Source: Micromonospora echinaurantiaca
GTDB lineage: Bacteria; Actinomycetota; Actinomycetes; Mycobacteriales; Micromonosporaceae
Reading direction: 5' to 3'
Length of the DNA stretch: 64,000 nucleotides
Assembly (NCBI RefSeq): GCF_900090235.1
Contig: NZ_LT607750.1
Coordinates: 3,236,501 to 3,300,500 of the forward strand
This document shows, piece after piece, positions 1 through 11,529 of this stretch. Position numbers and translations under genes: made by a program. Below the pieces are notes generated by a model that searched no databases, was not told the origin of the DNA, and saw only the letters and a list, made by a program, of their open reading frames with translations. Position 1 is the first letter of the stretch, and each line of letters opens with the position of its first letter.

Positions 1-343
1 CGGGGATGCTGGAGTCGGCGAGCAGGAAGGTGGCGCCGCCGACGTCGTGCCGGCTGTTGATCGGCCCGTCGCCGCCGTCGGCCTCGCCCAGCAGTCCCCT
101 GCGGTACGCGTCGCGCACATCGTGGTTGCCCGGGCAGACCAGCACCGGTCGTGGCGAGGCGAAGAGCTTGGCGGCCAGCTCGTACTCGGCCACCTGTCCG
201 TGGTCGGCGATGTCGCCGGTGATCAGGATGGCGTCCACCGGACGGGCCAGGTTGTGCAGGTGGTCCATGACCCGGGCGGTCCGCTCCGCCGAGCGCGGGT
301 GGTCGTCGAGGTGGGTGTCGCTGAGGTGCGCGATGGTCAGCAC
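1..343 (-). CDS. metallophosphoesterase, calcineurin-like (3' end outside window)
   Basis: The reverse strand reads from a GTG into LTIAHLSDTHLDDHP, then LITGDIADHG and VCPGNHDVR. These are the D-x-H, GD and GNHD metal-binding blocks of calcineurin-like phosphoesterases of the CpdA/Icc type, which hydrolyse phosphodiesters or phosphomonoesters using two metal ions. An AGGGGG ribosome binding site sits just upstream of the GTG. Only the first 114 or so codons are present because the gene runs off the left edge. It diverges from the CGNR gene with about 94 nt between the starts. The family assignment is firm; the substrate (cyclic nucleotide or other) cannot be told from this fragment. Confidence 0.85.
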   Translation of the reverse strand, partial: MLTIAHLSDTHLDDHPRSAERTARVMDHLHNLARPVDAILITGDIADHGQVAEYELAAKLFASPRPVLVCPGNHDVRDAYRRGLLGEADGGDGPINSRHDVGGATFLLADSSIP

Positions 344-349
344 GATGCC

Positions 350-382
350 CCCTAATGGGTTGCGGCGCTTTTGGCGTTAGGG
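350..382. promoter_or_regulatory. inverted repeat in divergent promoter region
   Basis: CCCTAA (350-355) and TTAGGG (377-382) form a perfect 6-bp inverted repeat separated by 21 nt. It lies between the divergent phosphoesterase and CGNR-protein starts, so it could be an operator for either gene. The CGNR protein itself is a predicted DNA-binding protein, which makes autoregulation possible. This is inference from position only. Confidence 0.3.
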
Positions 383-437
383 ACGCTACACTGGCCCTCT
401 GAAGATCCACAAGACGGCACGCGACGACGGAGGTTCG

Positions 438-1043
438 ATGGCTGTCCAACTCACGCTCGCCCTGGCCGGCACCATCCGGCACGACGGCAACGGCGGCGTG
501 ACCGACGACCTCGCCGACGCCGCCGGGCTCGCCCGCTGGCTACGCGACCAGGCCGGACCACTGCGCGGCTACGACCACGACCTGGCGCCGCCGGCCGACC
601 TGCCCGACGAGCAGACCCGGCTCGACGTGGTCGCGCTGCGCCGGGCCGTCCGCACGCTGCTCGCCCGGGCGGTCGCGCCGGAACCGCCCAGCCGGGCCGA
701 CCGCGCGTCACTGCTCACGCCGGCCGAGGCGGTGCGCCAGCTCAACGCCGCCGCCGGCCGGCTGCCCACCAGCCCCCGGCTGCACTGGCCGGACGACGCG
801 GCGCCGACGCTCACCCGGCACTCGGGCCCGGCCGAGCCACGGCTACGGCTCACCGCGGCACTGGCCCGCGCCGCCGTGGACTTCCTCGCCGGGCCCGAGC
901 GGGCGCAGCTGCGCGCCTGCCCGGCGCCACGCTGCGTGCGGTACTTCGTCAAAGAGCACGCGCGCCAGCAGTGGTGCAAGCCGTCCTGCGGCAACCGCGC
1001 CCGGGTCGCCCGCCACTACCAGCGCCAGCAGGCCGGACGGTAG
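438..1043 (+). CDS. CGNR zinc finger / ABATE-type putative transcriptional regulator
   Basis: This 201-residue protein ends in CPAPRCVRYFVKEHARQQ followed by WCKPSCGNRARVARHY. That is the CGNR zinc finger: four cysteines in C-x4-C and C-x3-C pairs with the CGNR tetrapeptide and basic flanks. The N-terminal part is an alpha-helical Arg/Ala/Asp-rich region as in ABATE-domain proteins, which have been proposed to be stress-induced transcription regulators. The ATG start follows GGAGG at good spacing. The gene is monocistronic and divergent from the phosphoesterase. Target genes are unknown. Confidence 0.85.
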   Translation: MAVQLTLALAGTIRHDGNGGVTDDLADAAGLARWLRDQAGPLRGYDHDLAPPADLPDEQTRLDVVALRRAVRTLLARAVAPEPPSRADRASLLTPAEAVRQLNAAAGRLPTSPRLHWPDDAAPTLTRHSGPAEPRLRLTAALARAAVDFLAGPERAQLRACPAPRCVRYFVKEHARQQWCKPSCGNRARVARHYQRQQAGR

Positions 1044-1279
1044 CCGCGGGCCGACCCACCGGAGGTCACCGCGGCGGGGCGCTGACTGACCGCTTACTCC
1101 GCGCACCGTACCGGCGAATCCCCTGTCGGGTGCGGGATTCGGCGTATCACTGAGTCCATGGACAGCTGTCCGGGGCGCATCCGTCCACCGTGCGAGGGAT
1201 TCCCGCCCGCCCGTCGTGACGGGTCCCGACAGCGCTCGTTGCCCCCGGTACCAACCATCCACGTACACGGGGGATCTAC

Positions 1280-2305
1280 ATGGGCACGACATCTGCGTCG
1301 CGCAGACGGATGGGCATCGGCACGCGACTGGGCGCCGTCGCGGTGCTCGCCGGCGGCCTGCTGCTCACGGCGGGCTCGCCGGCGGTCGCCGGGCCGAAGC
1401 CGGAACCGAATCCGAAGCTGGAGTTGACCAAGACCGGAACGCCGGCCAAGGACCTGAAGGCCGGCGACAAGGTCACCTACACCTACACGGTGCGGAACAA
1501 GAGCACCGGCACGGACCGCCCGATCACCGGCATCACCGTCGACGACGACACGGTCAGCGGCATCGTCTGCAAGGGCCACTCCGGGCCGGCCGCCCAGCAC
1601 GTGGAGGGTCTCGACCTCGAGCCGGGCGAGAGCGCCACCTGCACCGGCTGGTACACGGTCACGAAGGAGGACGTCAAGGCCGGCAAGGTGGTCAACACCG
1701 CCTGGGCGAAGGGGTGGTTCCACCGGAAGAAGGTGATGTCCAACAAGGCCGAATTCACCGTCAGGACGAAGGACGAGCGGGAGAAGGCCCGCCTGTGGCT
1801 GGACAAGAAGGCCCGCGTCGAGTCGGACTGCCGCAGCAAGTGCGAGAAGGACGGCTACGCCGTCAAGGGTGACAAGATCTTCTACAGCTACCGGGTGGCC
1901 AACACCGGCACGGTGACCATCAAGGAGATCGCCGTGCACGACAAGAAGGCCGGACCGGTGGTCTGCAAGAAGACCTGGCTGCACCCGGGCGCGAGCACCG
2001 ACTGCCACGCCGTCGAGCCGCACGTGGTCACCTGGGAGGACGTCAAGGCCGGCAAGATCGTCAACACCGCCTACGCGACCGGCGAGCACGACAAGAAGAA
2101 GGTCGTCTCCAACCCGGCGAGCGCCACCGTCTGCATCCGGGGTGGCAAGTTCGACCACCGGCACGACGGCAAGGATGACCAGGAGCTGCCGGTCACCGGC
2201 GACGACAGCACCGGCGTCCTGTCCCTGGGCGGCGGTCTGCTGGCCGCCGGCGCTCTCCTGCTCGGGGTGAGCCGGCTGCGCCGCACGGCACGCGGCCAGG
2301 CCTGA
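1280..2305 (+). CDS. LPXTG cell-wall-anchored protein with two DUF11/DUF7507-like repeats
   Basis: This is a 341-residue surface protein. It has an N-terminal signal peptide (basic MGTTSASRRRM, hydrophobic core, cleavage near AVAG) and a C-terminal sorting signal: LPVTG at about residue 303, a hydrophobic helix and a basic tail (RLRRTARGQA). A sortase would therefore attach it to peptidoglycan. Between these lie two related repeats of about 110-120 residues. Each has a YTY/YSY strand, paired cysteines and the motif EDVKAGK-V/I-VNTA, as in DUF11/DUF7507 beta-sandwich repeats of bacterial surface proteins. Lysine is frequent, which is unusual at this GC content. Adhesive or structural function is inferred, and no enzymatic motif is seen. 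Confidence 0.85.
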   Translation: MGTTSASRRRMGIGTRLGAVAVLAGGLLLTAGSPAVAGPKPEPNPKLELTKTGTPAKDLKAGDKVTYTYTVRNKSTGTDRPITGITVDDDTVSGIVCKGHSGPAAQHVEGLDLEPGESATCTGWYTVTKEDVKAGKVVNTAWAKGWFHRKKVMSNKAEFTVRTKDEREKARLWLDKKARVESDCRSKCEKDGYAVKGDKIFYSYRVANTGTVTIKEIAVHDKKAGPVVCKKTWLHPGASTDCHAVEPHVVTWEDVKAGKIVNTAYATGEHDKKKVVSNPASATVCIRGGKFDHRHDGKDDQELPVTGDDSTGVLSLGGGLLAAGALLLGVSRLRRTARGQA

Positions 2306-2316
2306 CCGACAGAGCG

Positions 2317-2356
2317 ACGACCTCCGGGCACCCCGTGCGGTGCCCGGAGGTCGTCG
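2317..2356 (+). terminator. intrinsic terminator of the LPXTG gene
   Basis: A long perfect GC-rich stem (ACGACCTCCGGGCAC pairing with its complement around a short loop) begins about a dozen nt after the stop codon and is followed by a GT-rich stretch (CGTCGTTTCC). It separates the surface-protein gene from the furA-katG unit. Confidence 0.75.
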
Positions 2357-2396
2357 TTTCCGGAACGGCGGCTCGCCGCGCGCGCCAATCCGGCTT

Positions 2397-2411
2397 CTTG
2401 ATGCAGTCAAG
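2397..2411. promoter_or_regulatory. FurA-like operator palindrome upstream of furA-katG
   Basis: CTTGATGCAGTCAAG is a perfect 5+5 inverted repeat with a 5-nt spacer, 25 nt before the furA GTG. Actinobacterial furA-katG operons are typically autoregulated by FurA/CatR binding an AT-richer palindrome at the furA promoter, so this is the expected place for such a site. It is one of the few AT-rich spots locally. Binding itself is inferred. Confidence 0.5.
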
Positions 2412-2414
2412 TAG

Positions 2415-4985
<2,571 letters not shown>

Positions 4986-4993
4986 TCCGCCAC

Positions 4994-5021
4994 GGGCCCC
5001 GGTCTTCGGTGACCGGGGCCC
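4994..5021 (+). terminator. intrinsic terminator of katG
   Basis: GGGCCCCGGTC and GACCGGGGCCC form an 11-bp perfect stem around a TTCGGT loop, 8 nt after the katG stop. The convergent ltrA gene ends about 20 nt further on, so it may serve both directions. Confidence 0.8.
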
Positions 5022-5042
5022 GCCCGTCGCCCCGGGGTGGAG

Positions 5043-6236
5043 TCAGCCTGGGTGCCCGCGCAGCGCCGGCCGGGTCGACCGCTCGCCCAGCACGTCCCCG
5101 ACCACCACCGCGGCCAACACCAGCAGAGCGAGGCTGGTGACCAGGACCGGTGGCCAGCCACCCACCCACGGTGCCGCGCCGGCCAGCACCAGCAGCCCGA
5201 GCACCCGGTGCCACGGGACCACGCCGACGATCCGGAAGGTGAACACGGTGCGCCCGACCAGGAACAGCGCGGGGCCGCCGAAGATCAGGGCGACCCAGCG
5301 CGCCGGCGTCTCGCCGGTGGGCCGGTCGATGACCAGGTCGAAACCGGCCGCGGTGCAGACGATGCCCGCCAACATCATCAGATGGGTGTACGGCGCCAGC
5401 CGGGTCGCCCGCCGCAGCAGCCGGGCAGCGAGCGTCCGCAGTATGGCGCCGGACCCCAGAACGTAGATCTGCCAGAGCAGCAGCATGGTGAGGAAGGCGA
5501 CGAGGAACGCGGCCAGCCGGGCGGAGGTGAACTCCGCGGTGCTGATCTTCAGGGTCGGCGCCAGGATGATGTCGCCGAGCGCCAGGATGACGAACTGCTG
5601 GTACCGCTCGCCCAGGTGCGCGGTCGTCTGCTCGTACTGCCCGAGCGGCACCCGGCCGAGCCAGGGTGTGGGGTAACGCGCCGCGGCCGAGACGTAGTCG
5701 ATCGCCACCGCGATGGTCCAGAGCTCCCAGCGCGGCGCGCCGGGCAGCAGCGCCCCGACGATCCAGCAGACGCCGGAGACCAGAAACCAGAAGAAGAAGC
5801 GCGCCGCGCGCCCCTTGGCCTGGTGCCGGTGCCGGTGCCGGCGCTGGTGCTGGTGCAGCACCCCCACCAGCACCAGACCCCGGACCACGTGGGGAGTCAC
5901 GTATCCGATGGCGAAGACCAACGCGTGCGCGGCGGAGCCGACCGCCGCCGCCGTCACCACGGCACCGAGCGCCGTCACCATGAGGATGGCCTGGATCGGA
6001 CGCTGGTCCGGGTCGTAGAAGTCGGTGGTGGTCGAGGTGATCGACCATGTCCACCAGATCGCCATCAGCATGAGCACGACCGGCCCGACGCCGGCCCACG
6101 AGTCCCGCTCGGCGATCAGCGTCGAGATCAGCGCCAGGGCGGCCACGAAGACCACGTCGAAGAGCAGTTCCAGCAGGGTGGCCCGGTTCGACGCGTTCGG
6201 CCGGCGCACCAACTCGGTGCTGCCCCCGGTCGTCAT
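5043..6236 (-). CDS. low temperature requirement protein A (LtrA) family membrane protein
   Basis: This 397-residue integral membrane protein has about ten hydrophobic helices and the LtrA-family signatures [15 protein letters not shown] near the N-terminus, IWWTWS, and [13 protein letters not shown] in the middle. The start at 6236 is chosen for the GGGGAGG ribosome binding site 8 nt upstream; the open frame continues further without support. A His/Arg-rich loop ([12 protein letters not shown], about residues 125-137) is encoded by tandem near-hexameric DNA repeats. The family function is poorly known; Listeria LtrA was found through a low-temperature growth phenotype. A second paralogue lies 1.8 kb away. 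Confidence 0.85.
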   Translation of the reverse strand: MTTGGSTELVRRPNASNRATLLELLFDVVFVAALALISTLIAERDSWAGVGPVVLMLMAIWWTWSITSTTTDFYDPDQRPIQAILMVTALGAVVTAAAVGSAAHALVFAIGYVTPHVVRGLVLVGVLHQHQRRHRHRHQAKGRAARFFFWFLVSGVCWIVGALLPGAPRWELWTIAVAIDYVSAAARYPTPWLGRVPLGQYEQTTAHLGERYQQFVILALGDIILAPTLKISTAEFTSARLAAFLVAFLTMLLLWQIYVLGSGAILRTLAARLLRRATRLAPYTHLMMLAGIVCTAAGFDLVIDRPTGETPARWVALIFGGPALFLVGRTVFTFRIVGVVPWHRVLGLLVLAGAAPWVGGWPPVLVTSLALLVLAAVVVGDVLGERSTRPALRGHPG

Positions 6237-6534
6237 GCCCGGCCTCCCCGCCGCCCGTCCCATCCGGTCGTGGGCGATGCCGGCGCCGCGGTGCGCGCCG
6301 GCCGCCGGTCGGAGGTACGGCCAGCCGGGCGCTGCGCCCGGGAGGATTATCGGCGCCGCCGGGGCGGCCCGTCTCAGGAACGGCAATTCCGGACATCAGC
6401 CTCGCCCTGCTCAGGCTGTTTGGTCGCGGGCGGGACGGCGGTTAGTCGACCGCAGGCGGGGTACGCGTCGGATCGCGCGGGCAGGCCCGTTGACCCGGCA
6501 CGTCCTGCCGATGACCGATCCGAGAGGAACGACC
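6237..6534. promoter_or_regulatory. divergent promoter region between ltrA-like gene and msrB
   Basis: About 300 nt with no convincing gene separate the divergent LtrA-family gene and msrB. A ribosome binding site for each gene lies at its edge. I see no clear operator or riboswitch in it. An alternative in-frame ATG for msrB at 6511 has a weaker ribosome binding site than the chosen GTG. Confidence 0.4.
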
Positions 6535-7002
6535 GTGTCACAGGATTACCGCAAGAGCGCCGAGGCGATCTCCCGGCTGTCGCCGGACCAGTACCGGGTC
6601 ACTCAGGAAGGCGGCACGGAGCCGGCCTTCGACAACGCGTACTGGGACAGCAAGGAGCCGGGGATCTACGTCGACGTGGTGTCCGGGGAACCGCTGTTCG
6701 CCTCCGTGGACAAGTACGACAGCGGCACCGGCTGGCCGACCTTCAGCAAGCCGATCGATCGGCGGAACGTGGTCGAGGTGCAGGACTCCAGCCTCGGCAT
6801 GTTCCGCATCGAGGTCCGGTCGGCGCACGGGGACAGTCATCTCGGGCACGTCTTCGACGACGGTCCCGTGGAGACCGGCGGGTTGCGGTACTGCATGAAC
6901 TCGGCGGCACTCCGGTTCATCCCGCGCGACGACCTGGAGCGCGAGGGCTACGGCGAGTACCGCACGTTGTTCGAGCACCCGGACGGGGAGCGGAAGCGAT
7001 GA
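6535..7002 (+). CDS. msrB: peptide-methionine (R)-S-oxide reductase MsrB
   Basis: This 155-residue protein reduces methionine-R-sulfoxide in oxidised proteins. It shows the family blocks [48 protein letters not shown] and [12 protein letters not shown], where the Cys in RYCMN is catalytic. The two CxxC zinc-binding pairs of zinc-type MsrB are absent, so this is the zinc-free form. The GTG start has a GAGAGGA ribosome binding site. It overlaps msrA by 4 nt (ATGA), so the two stereospecific reductases are translationally coupled. Confidence 0.95.
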   Translation: MSQDYRKSAEAISRLSPDQYRVTQEGGTEPAFDNAYWDSKEPGIYVDVVSGEPLFASVDKYDSGTGWPTFSKPIDRRNVVEVQDSSLGMFRIEVRSAHGDSHLGHVFDDGPVETGGLRYCMNSAALRFIPRDDLEREGYGEYRTLFEHPDGERKR

Positions 7003-7517
7003 CTGAGACCACCGAGAAGGCGATCCTGGCCGGCGGCTGCTTCTGGGGCATGCAGGACCTCATCCGCAAGCGCCCCGGCGTGCTGGACACCAGGGTCGGG
7101 TACACCGGCGGGGACGTGCCGAACGCGACCTACCGCAACCACGGGACTCACGCCGAGGCGATCGAGATCGTCTACGACCCGGCGAAGCTCTCCTACCGGG
7201 ACCTGCTCGAGTTCTTCTTCCAGGTCCACGATCCGACCACGAAGAACCGTCAGGGCAACGACGTGGGCCTCAGCTACCGGTCCGCCATCTTCTACACCGA
7301 CGAGCAGCAGCGGCGGGTCGCGGAGGACACCATCGCCGACGTCGATGCCTCCGGCCTGTGGCCGGGAAAGGTGGTCACCGAGGTCAGCCCTGCCGGGCCC
7401 TTCTGGGAGGCCGAGCCGGAGCACCAGGACTACCTGGAGCGCAATCCCGGCGGATACACCTGTCACTTCGTCCGGCCGGAGTGGAAGCTGCCCCGGCGCG
7501 GGGAGAGCGCCGGCTGA
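6999..7517 (+). CDS. msrA: peptide-methionine (S)-S-oxide reductase MsrA
   Basis: This 172-residue protein reduces methionine-S-sulfoxide. The catalytic motif GGCFWGMQ is near the N-terminus (Cys14), followed by [38 protein letters not shown] and [16 protein letters not shown]. It starts inside the msrB stop codon. Together the pair repairs both methionine sulfoxide diastereomers, fitting the oxidative-stress theme set by katG. Confidence 0.96.
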   Translation: MTETTEKAILAGGCFWGMQDLIRKRPGVLDTRVGYTGGDVPNATYRNHGTHAEAIEIVYDPAKLSYRDLLEFFFQVHDPTTKNRQGNDVGLSYRSAIFYTDEQQRRVAEDTIADVDASGLWPGKVVTEVSPAGPFWEAEPEHQDYLERNPGGYTCHFVRPEWKLPRRGESAG

Positions 7518-7631
7518 CGCGGCTGGCCGCGGCCGGTCACCGCCAGCCTCAGGTCAAGCCAGGTGTAGCGGGCACGTCAGGTGGTATCCGGGGGCGCGAG
7601 ACCAACTTCGCGGCACGGGAAGGGTGGCCCC

Positions 7632-7766
7632 ATGGCGGTCAAGACCGAAGCGCGGGTGGACGCAGCCGGAATACGGCGGTTTACGGTGGAGATCCCCGAG
7701 GTGGACCTGCAGGCGCTGCGGACCCGCACCGCGGAGCTGCGCACCGCCTTCCCATCGGTGCGCTGA
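7632..7766 (+). pseudogene. truncated epoxide hydrolase (N-terminal fragment)
   Basis: The 44-codon ORF reads AGIRRFTVEIPEVDLQALRTR, the start of the epoxide-hydrolase N-terminal (EHN) domain found in actinobacterial alpha/beta-hydrolase epoxide hydrolases. The frame stops at 7766, before the nucleophile, acid and His regions of a protein normally about 380-400 residues long. No continuation was found in other frames downstream. It looks like a deletion remnant beside the second ltrA-like gene. Confidence 0.55.
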
Positions 7767-7997
7767 GCGCGCCCGACTAGTCGCACCGGTCCTCGTACCG
7801 ATGAACCGTCCCTCGGCGCGTCGGAGCGCCCGGCGTGGGCGCGACCACCGCGCCCCCGCCCGGCGCTCCGGCTCGCCGGCCTGCCCGCCGTACGCTGCAC
7901 CGCGCCGGTCGCTCTCCACCCGCCTCGCCGCTCCGCGTCCGCCGGGACCGCGTACGGATGCCGCGCGTGTGACGATGCCGGCAGAACGGGCGGGCCG

Positions 7998-9179
7998 ATG
8001 ACGACGGGCGGGGCCAGGCTGCTGCGAGGGCCCAGGGGGCCGCGCCGGGCGATCTTCCTCGAGCTCTTCTTCGACCTGGTGTTCGTCGCCACGCTCGTGC
8101 AGCTCTCGCGGGGCCTGATGCGGGACCTCAGCTGGAGCGGGGCTTTCCAGACGCTGGTGCTGCTGCTGGCCATGTGGTGGACCTGGAGCATCACCACCTG
8201 GACGACCAACCTGTACGACCCGCAACGCATGGAGATCCAGTTCCTGGTCACCGCGACCATGCTGGGCAGCCTGCTGATGGTGGCCGCGCTGCCCGACGCG
8301 TTCGGGGCCCGCGGGCTGGTCTTCGCCGGGGCGTACGTGGCGATCCACGTCGGCCGCCAGGTCTACTTCGTCCTCGCCCTGCGCGGTCACCAGTTGCAGC
8401 GCAGAAGCCTGCGACTGCTGTTCTGGTTCGGTGTGTCGGCGGTGCCGTGGTTCGCCGGCGCGCTCATGGCGGGTCCCGCGCGGCCGGTCCTCTGGACGCT
8501 GGCGGTCGCGGTCGACTACACCGGCGGGATCCTCCGCTTCCCCACGCCGGGGCTGGGCCGCTCGCCCGAATCGGACTTCCCGGTCCTGGCCGAGCATCTG
8601 GCCGAGCGGTACCGGCAGCTCTTCATCATCGCGCTCGGCGAGTTGATCCTGGTCACCGCGTTGACCCTGGGCGGTACCGGCTTCGCGGCCGAACGGATCG
8701 TGGCGTTCGTGGTGGGGTTCGCCGGCACCGTGCTGTTCTGGCGGATCTACGTCTACCGGGCCGGTGACCTGCTGCCCGCCGCCATCGCCGCGGCCCGCAA
8801 GCCGGACAGCCTGGCCCGGTGGTCCGCGCTCGCCCACCTGATCATGCTGGCCGGCATCGTGGCCACCGCGGTCGGCGACGAGATCATCATCACCCATCCG
8901 CTCGGACATTCGCAGCCGGCCTGGGTCGCCGCCATCCTCGGCGGACCCGCGCTGTTCCTGGCCGGCCGGGCCGGCTTCGAGTACGCCGTCTTCGCCCGGA
9001 CGCCTTACGCCTGGCTGATCGGCATCCTCGTGCTGGCCGCCCTGGCGCCGCCGCTGCTCCACGCACCGCCGCTGCTGGTCGCCGCGGCGGCCCTCGCGGT
9101 CCTCGTCGGGGCCGCCGCCGCCGACGCGGCCCGCGCCCGTCGGCATCCGCCGCCCGCGCTGCCGTCGCCGCCCGAGTAG
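7998..9179 (+). CDS. low temperature requirement protein A (LtrA) family membrane protein
   Basis: This 393-residue polytopic membrane protein shares blocks with the LtrA protein at 5.0-6.2 kb: FLELFFDLVFVATLVQLS, MWWTWSITTWTTNLYDP, RYRQLFIIALGELILVTAL and LAHLIMLAGIVATAVGDE. The C-terminal tail is Ala/Arg-rich. It is read in the opposite direction to its paralogue, with msrB-msrA between them. The two are diverged within-family copies rather than a recent duplication, since the shared identity is confined to family motifs. Confidence 0.85.
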   Translation: MTTGGARLLRGPRGPRRAIFLELFFDLVFVATLVQLSRGLMRDLSWSGAFQTLVLLLAMWWTWSITTWTTNLYDPQRMEIQFLVTATMLGSLLMVAALPDAFGARGLVFAGAYVAIHVGRQVYFVLALRGHQLQRRSLRLLFWFGVSAVPWFAGALMAGPARPVLWTLAVAVDYTGGILRFPTPGLGRSPESDFPVLAEHLAERYRQLFIIALGELILVTALTLGGTGFAAERIVAFVVGFAGTVLFWRIYVYRAGDLLPAAIAAARKPDSLARWSALAHLIMLAGIVATAVGDEIIITHPLGHSQPAWVAAILGGPALFLAGRAGFEYAVFARTPYAWLIGILVLAALAPPLLHAPPLLVAAAALAVLVGAAAADAARARRHPPPALPSPPE

Positions 9180-9220
9180 CCGCCGGCGCCATCCAGTCGG
9201 CGGGCCCCGTCAGATGGCGA

Positions 9221-10003
9221 TCAGCCGACGCTGGTTGCGAAGCGGCGGATCGGCTCCGACCACGCCTTCGGGTCCCGCCACGGGAAGGTGTGGGCGCCGG
9301 CGACTTCGACGTACTCGCCCGTAGGCGGTAGGGCAGCGAGCCGGCGACCCCACCGGGACGTGCCGATCACGTCGTCGCGGCCCCGGATGACCAGCAGCGG
9401 GACCTCGAGACGGGCCACCGGTTCCTCGATCGGGTGGTCGAGGTGCGCGCGTGCCAGGTGCAGCATGCGGCCCAGCCCGGCACGCTTCCATTCGGGGCGG
9501 TGCGACTCGGTCAGCCCCGGTGGCTCGCGGCGTCCGTCCAGCCGCCAGCGGACGAACAGCCGCAGCGGGCTGCGAGCGGCGGGGTCCACCGTCGGGCTGG
9601 CAAGGACGACGCCGTGCACGTCGGGCCGGCCCACCGCGGCCTGGGCGGCGACCTGGGTGCCGCTGGAATGGTCGGCGAGCACCACCGGGCCGAGTCGTCG
9701 GGCGGTGAGCCACTCCCCGACGGCACGACCGAACTCCGGCACGGTGAGTTCGTGCGGCGGCTCGCCGCTGCCGGCAAAGCCGGGCAACTCGACGAGGTGT
9801 GCCCGGGTCCACTCGCCGAGGGCGCCAAGGCCCGGCATCAGGTAGTCGGCCACTCCCATGCCCTGCACGAGCACCAGCTCGGGCACGTCGGATCGCGGCT
9901 CGCCGACCGCCCGGCTGCGCATCCGACCCAGCGGACCGTCGTGGTACGACGTCGCCACGTCCGTCGGGAACGGTGGCGCGTACGGCTGAGGCTTGCTCCG
10001 CAT
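9221..10003 (-). CDS. alpha/beta-hydrolase
   Basis: This 260-residue alpha/beta-hydrolase has LVLVQGMGVADYLMPGL (oxyanion-loop region), nucleophile elbow LADHSSGTQVA (D-H-S-S-G instead of the common G-H-S-x-G), acid region LLVIRGRDDVIG, and the His block VAGAHTFPWRDP. The catalytic triad therefore looks complete. Substrate is unknown. It converges with the LtrA-like gene and diverges from the 463-residue hypothetical gene downstream. Confidence 0.85.
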   Translation of the reverse strand: MRSKPQPYAPPFPTDVATSYHDGPLGRMRSRAVGEPRSDVPELVLVQGMGVADYLMPGLGALGEWTRAHLVELPGFAGSGEPPHELTVPEFGRAVGEWLTARRLGPVVLADHSSGTQVAAQAAVGRPDVHGVVLASPTVDPAARSPLRLFVRWRLDGRREPPGLTESHRPEWKRAGLGRMLHLARAHLDHPIEEPVARLEVPLLVIRGRDDVIGTSRWGRRLAALPPTGEYVEVAGAHTFPWRDPKAWSEPIRRFATSVG

Positions 10004-10081
10004 ACCCGGGGTTACCCGACAGCTGCGGACGGAATCGGGCGTACCGGGCGACTTTCGGGGTACCCGCCCGCGGGAGGTGAG

Positions 10082-11473
10082 ATGAAACTACCCCGTGAGG
10101 TGGCCACCTTCGACTCCGCTTCCGCGATGGTCATGTCGATCGCCCGCTTCCTGCACGATCGCGACACGCCACCGATGGGCCGGCCGACCGGCCGCCTGCT
10201 GCGCCCGGTAGCCGCCACCGCGACCCGGCTTCCGGTCCGGCTGCGCGAGACGATCTACAGCCTCGCCAGCGGCGCCGAGGCGCGGCCGGCGGCGCGGACG
10301 GCCACCCTCGACATCGAGGACGTCGCCGCCCGGATCGTCGGCCTCTACCCGCAGCGCCGATATCCGGCGGTCGCCGTCGGCTCGTCCAACGGCGCGCTCG
10401 TCCACCTCTGCGCGGCTCTCGGTATCGCGTGGTTGCCCCAGACGCTGCTGCTGCCGCTCCGTCAGCGGCAGGTGCCCCCGGATGATCCGATGCGCGCCGT
10501 ACACGCCTTCGACACCACCGCCCGGGCGCTGTTGGCGCGCAACCCCGACTTCGTCCTGCACCACCTGCATGATCCGAACCAGGACCGGTTGACGTCACGG
10601 CGGATGGCCTACTTCCGGGTCAAACGCACCCGGCTCGGACCCGCGTACGAGCGATTCCTGAACCGGACGCTCGATGCCGGCGGTGTGCTGCTGCTCGCCG
10701 AGTGCACCCGGCGATGGCCGACGACCCGCGTCGGCGAGCGACACGTCTTCCAGTTCGGTGCCCTCGGCGGGCTGGAGCCCTCGCAATACCACGAAGGCGA
10801 CCCCCGAACAGCCGCGTACCTGCGCCGCTACAGAGCCGGGCGGACCCGGTGGGAGGCGCCGACGCCCGACGGCGAGAGCCCTGAGGCGGAGTGGGGGTTC
10901 GAACCGGCGCTACGGGACGACGCGATCGCGTTCGCGCGCCGGCACGGCTACCAGGTACGGCGACTCGTCTTCGACGAACCCGAGGACCTCAGCCCACTCG
11001 TCGCCGACCTGTACCGCTGGTGGTACCGCCAACGCGGCCTGCCGGCCGATCGACTGCTGGTGGAGTCGTTCATCCTGCTCGACCCCTGGTGGGCGCTGCG
11101 GACCGGTTGCGTGCCCTACTGGAGCACCTTCCCCGTCCAATCCTCCGCCGACGCCCTCGCCCGCCACCTCGATCAGTCGGACACCTACGACCACCTCCAC
11201 CTCGCGCTGTTCTGCCACGGGGTGGAATCCGTGGGACTGGCACCCGTCGACCGGTGGCACGAACTGCTGCGACGCGCGCACGTGTCGGGCTCGTTCGCCG
11301 GCGTGGATCCTCGTCGCTACCCGAGCGACCTCTCGACCTTCTTCCGCTTCCAGTCGGCCCTACGGTCCATCCCCGCCCGGCACCCGATCCCCGAACCGCT
11401 CTCGCTGAGCCAGTTCGACCGATTCTTCGCGCAGCATCGCCATCGCTACCCAGCCGTGCGGCTGGACGGCTGA
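10082..11473 (+). CDS. hypothetical protein, unrecognised
   Basis: This 463-residue cytoplasmic-looking protein has no signal peptide and no membrane helices. The ATG is chosen for the GGGAGGTGAG ribosome binding site directly upstream; the longer open frame has no such support. Visible features are VAVGSSNGALVHLCAALGI, a possible alpha/beta segment with a S-N-G turn, several Trp/Tyr-rich patches (DLYRWWYRQRG, LLDPWWALRTG) and DLSTFFRFQSAL. I do not recognise the family and assign no function. Confidence 0.7.
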   Translation: MKLPREVATFDSASAMVMSIARFLHDRDTPPMGRPTGRLLRPVAATATRLPVRLRETIYSLASGAEARPAARTATLDIEDVAARIVGLYPQRRYPAVAVGSSNGALVHLCAALGIAWLPQTLLLPLRQRQVPPDDPMRAVHAFDTTARALLARNPDFVLHHLHDPNQDRLTSRRMAYFRVKRTRLGPAYERFLNRTLDAGGVLLLAECTRRWPTTRVGERHVFQFGALGGLEPSQYHEGDPRTAAYLRRYRAGRTRWEAPTPDGESPEAEWGFEPALRDDAIAFARRHGYQVRRLVFDEPEDLSPLVADLYRWWYRQRGLPADRLLVESFILLDPWWALRTGCVPYWSTFPVQSSADALARHLDQSDTYDHLHLALFCHGVESVGLAPVDRWHELLRRAHVSGSFAGVDPRRYPSDLSTFFRFQSALRSIPARHPIPEPLSLSQFDRFFAQHRHRYPAVRLDG

Positions 11474-11529
11474 GCAACGGACGGCCGGGCGATCCCGGGC
11501 TCGTACCTGCCGACGCCGCGGCGGCCGGG

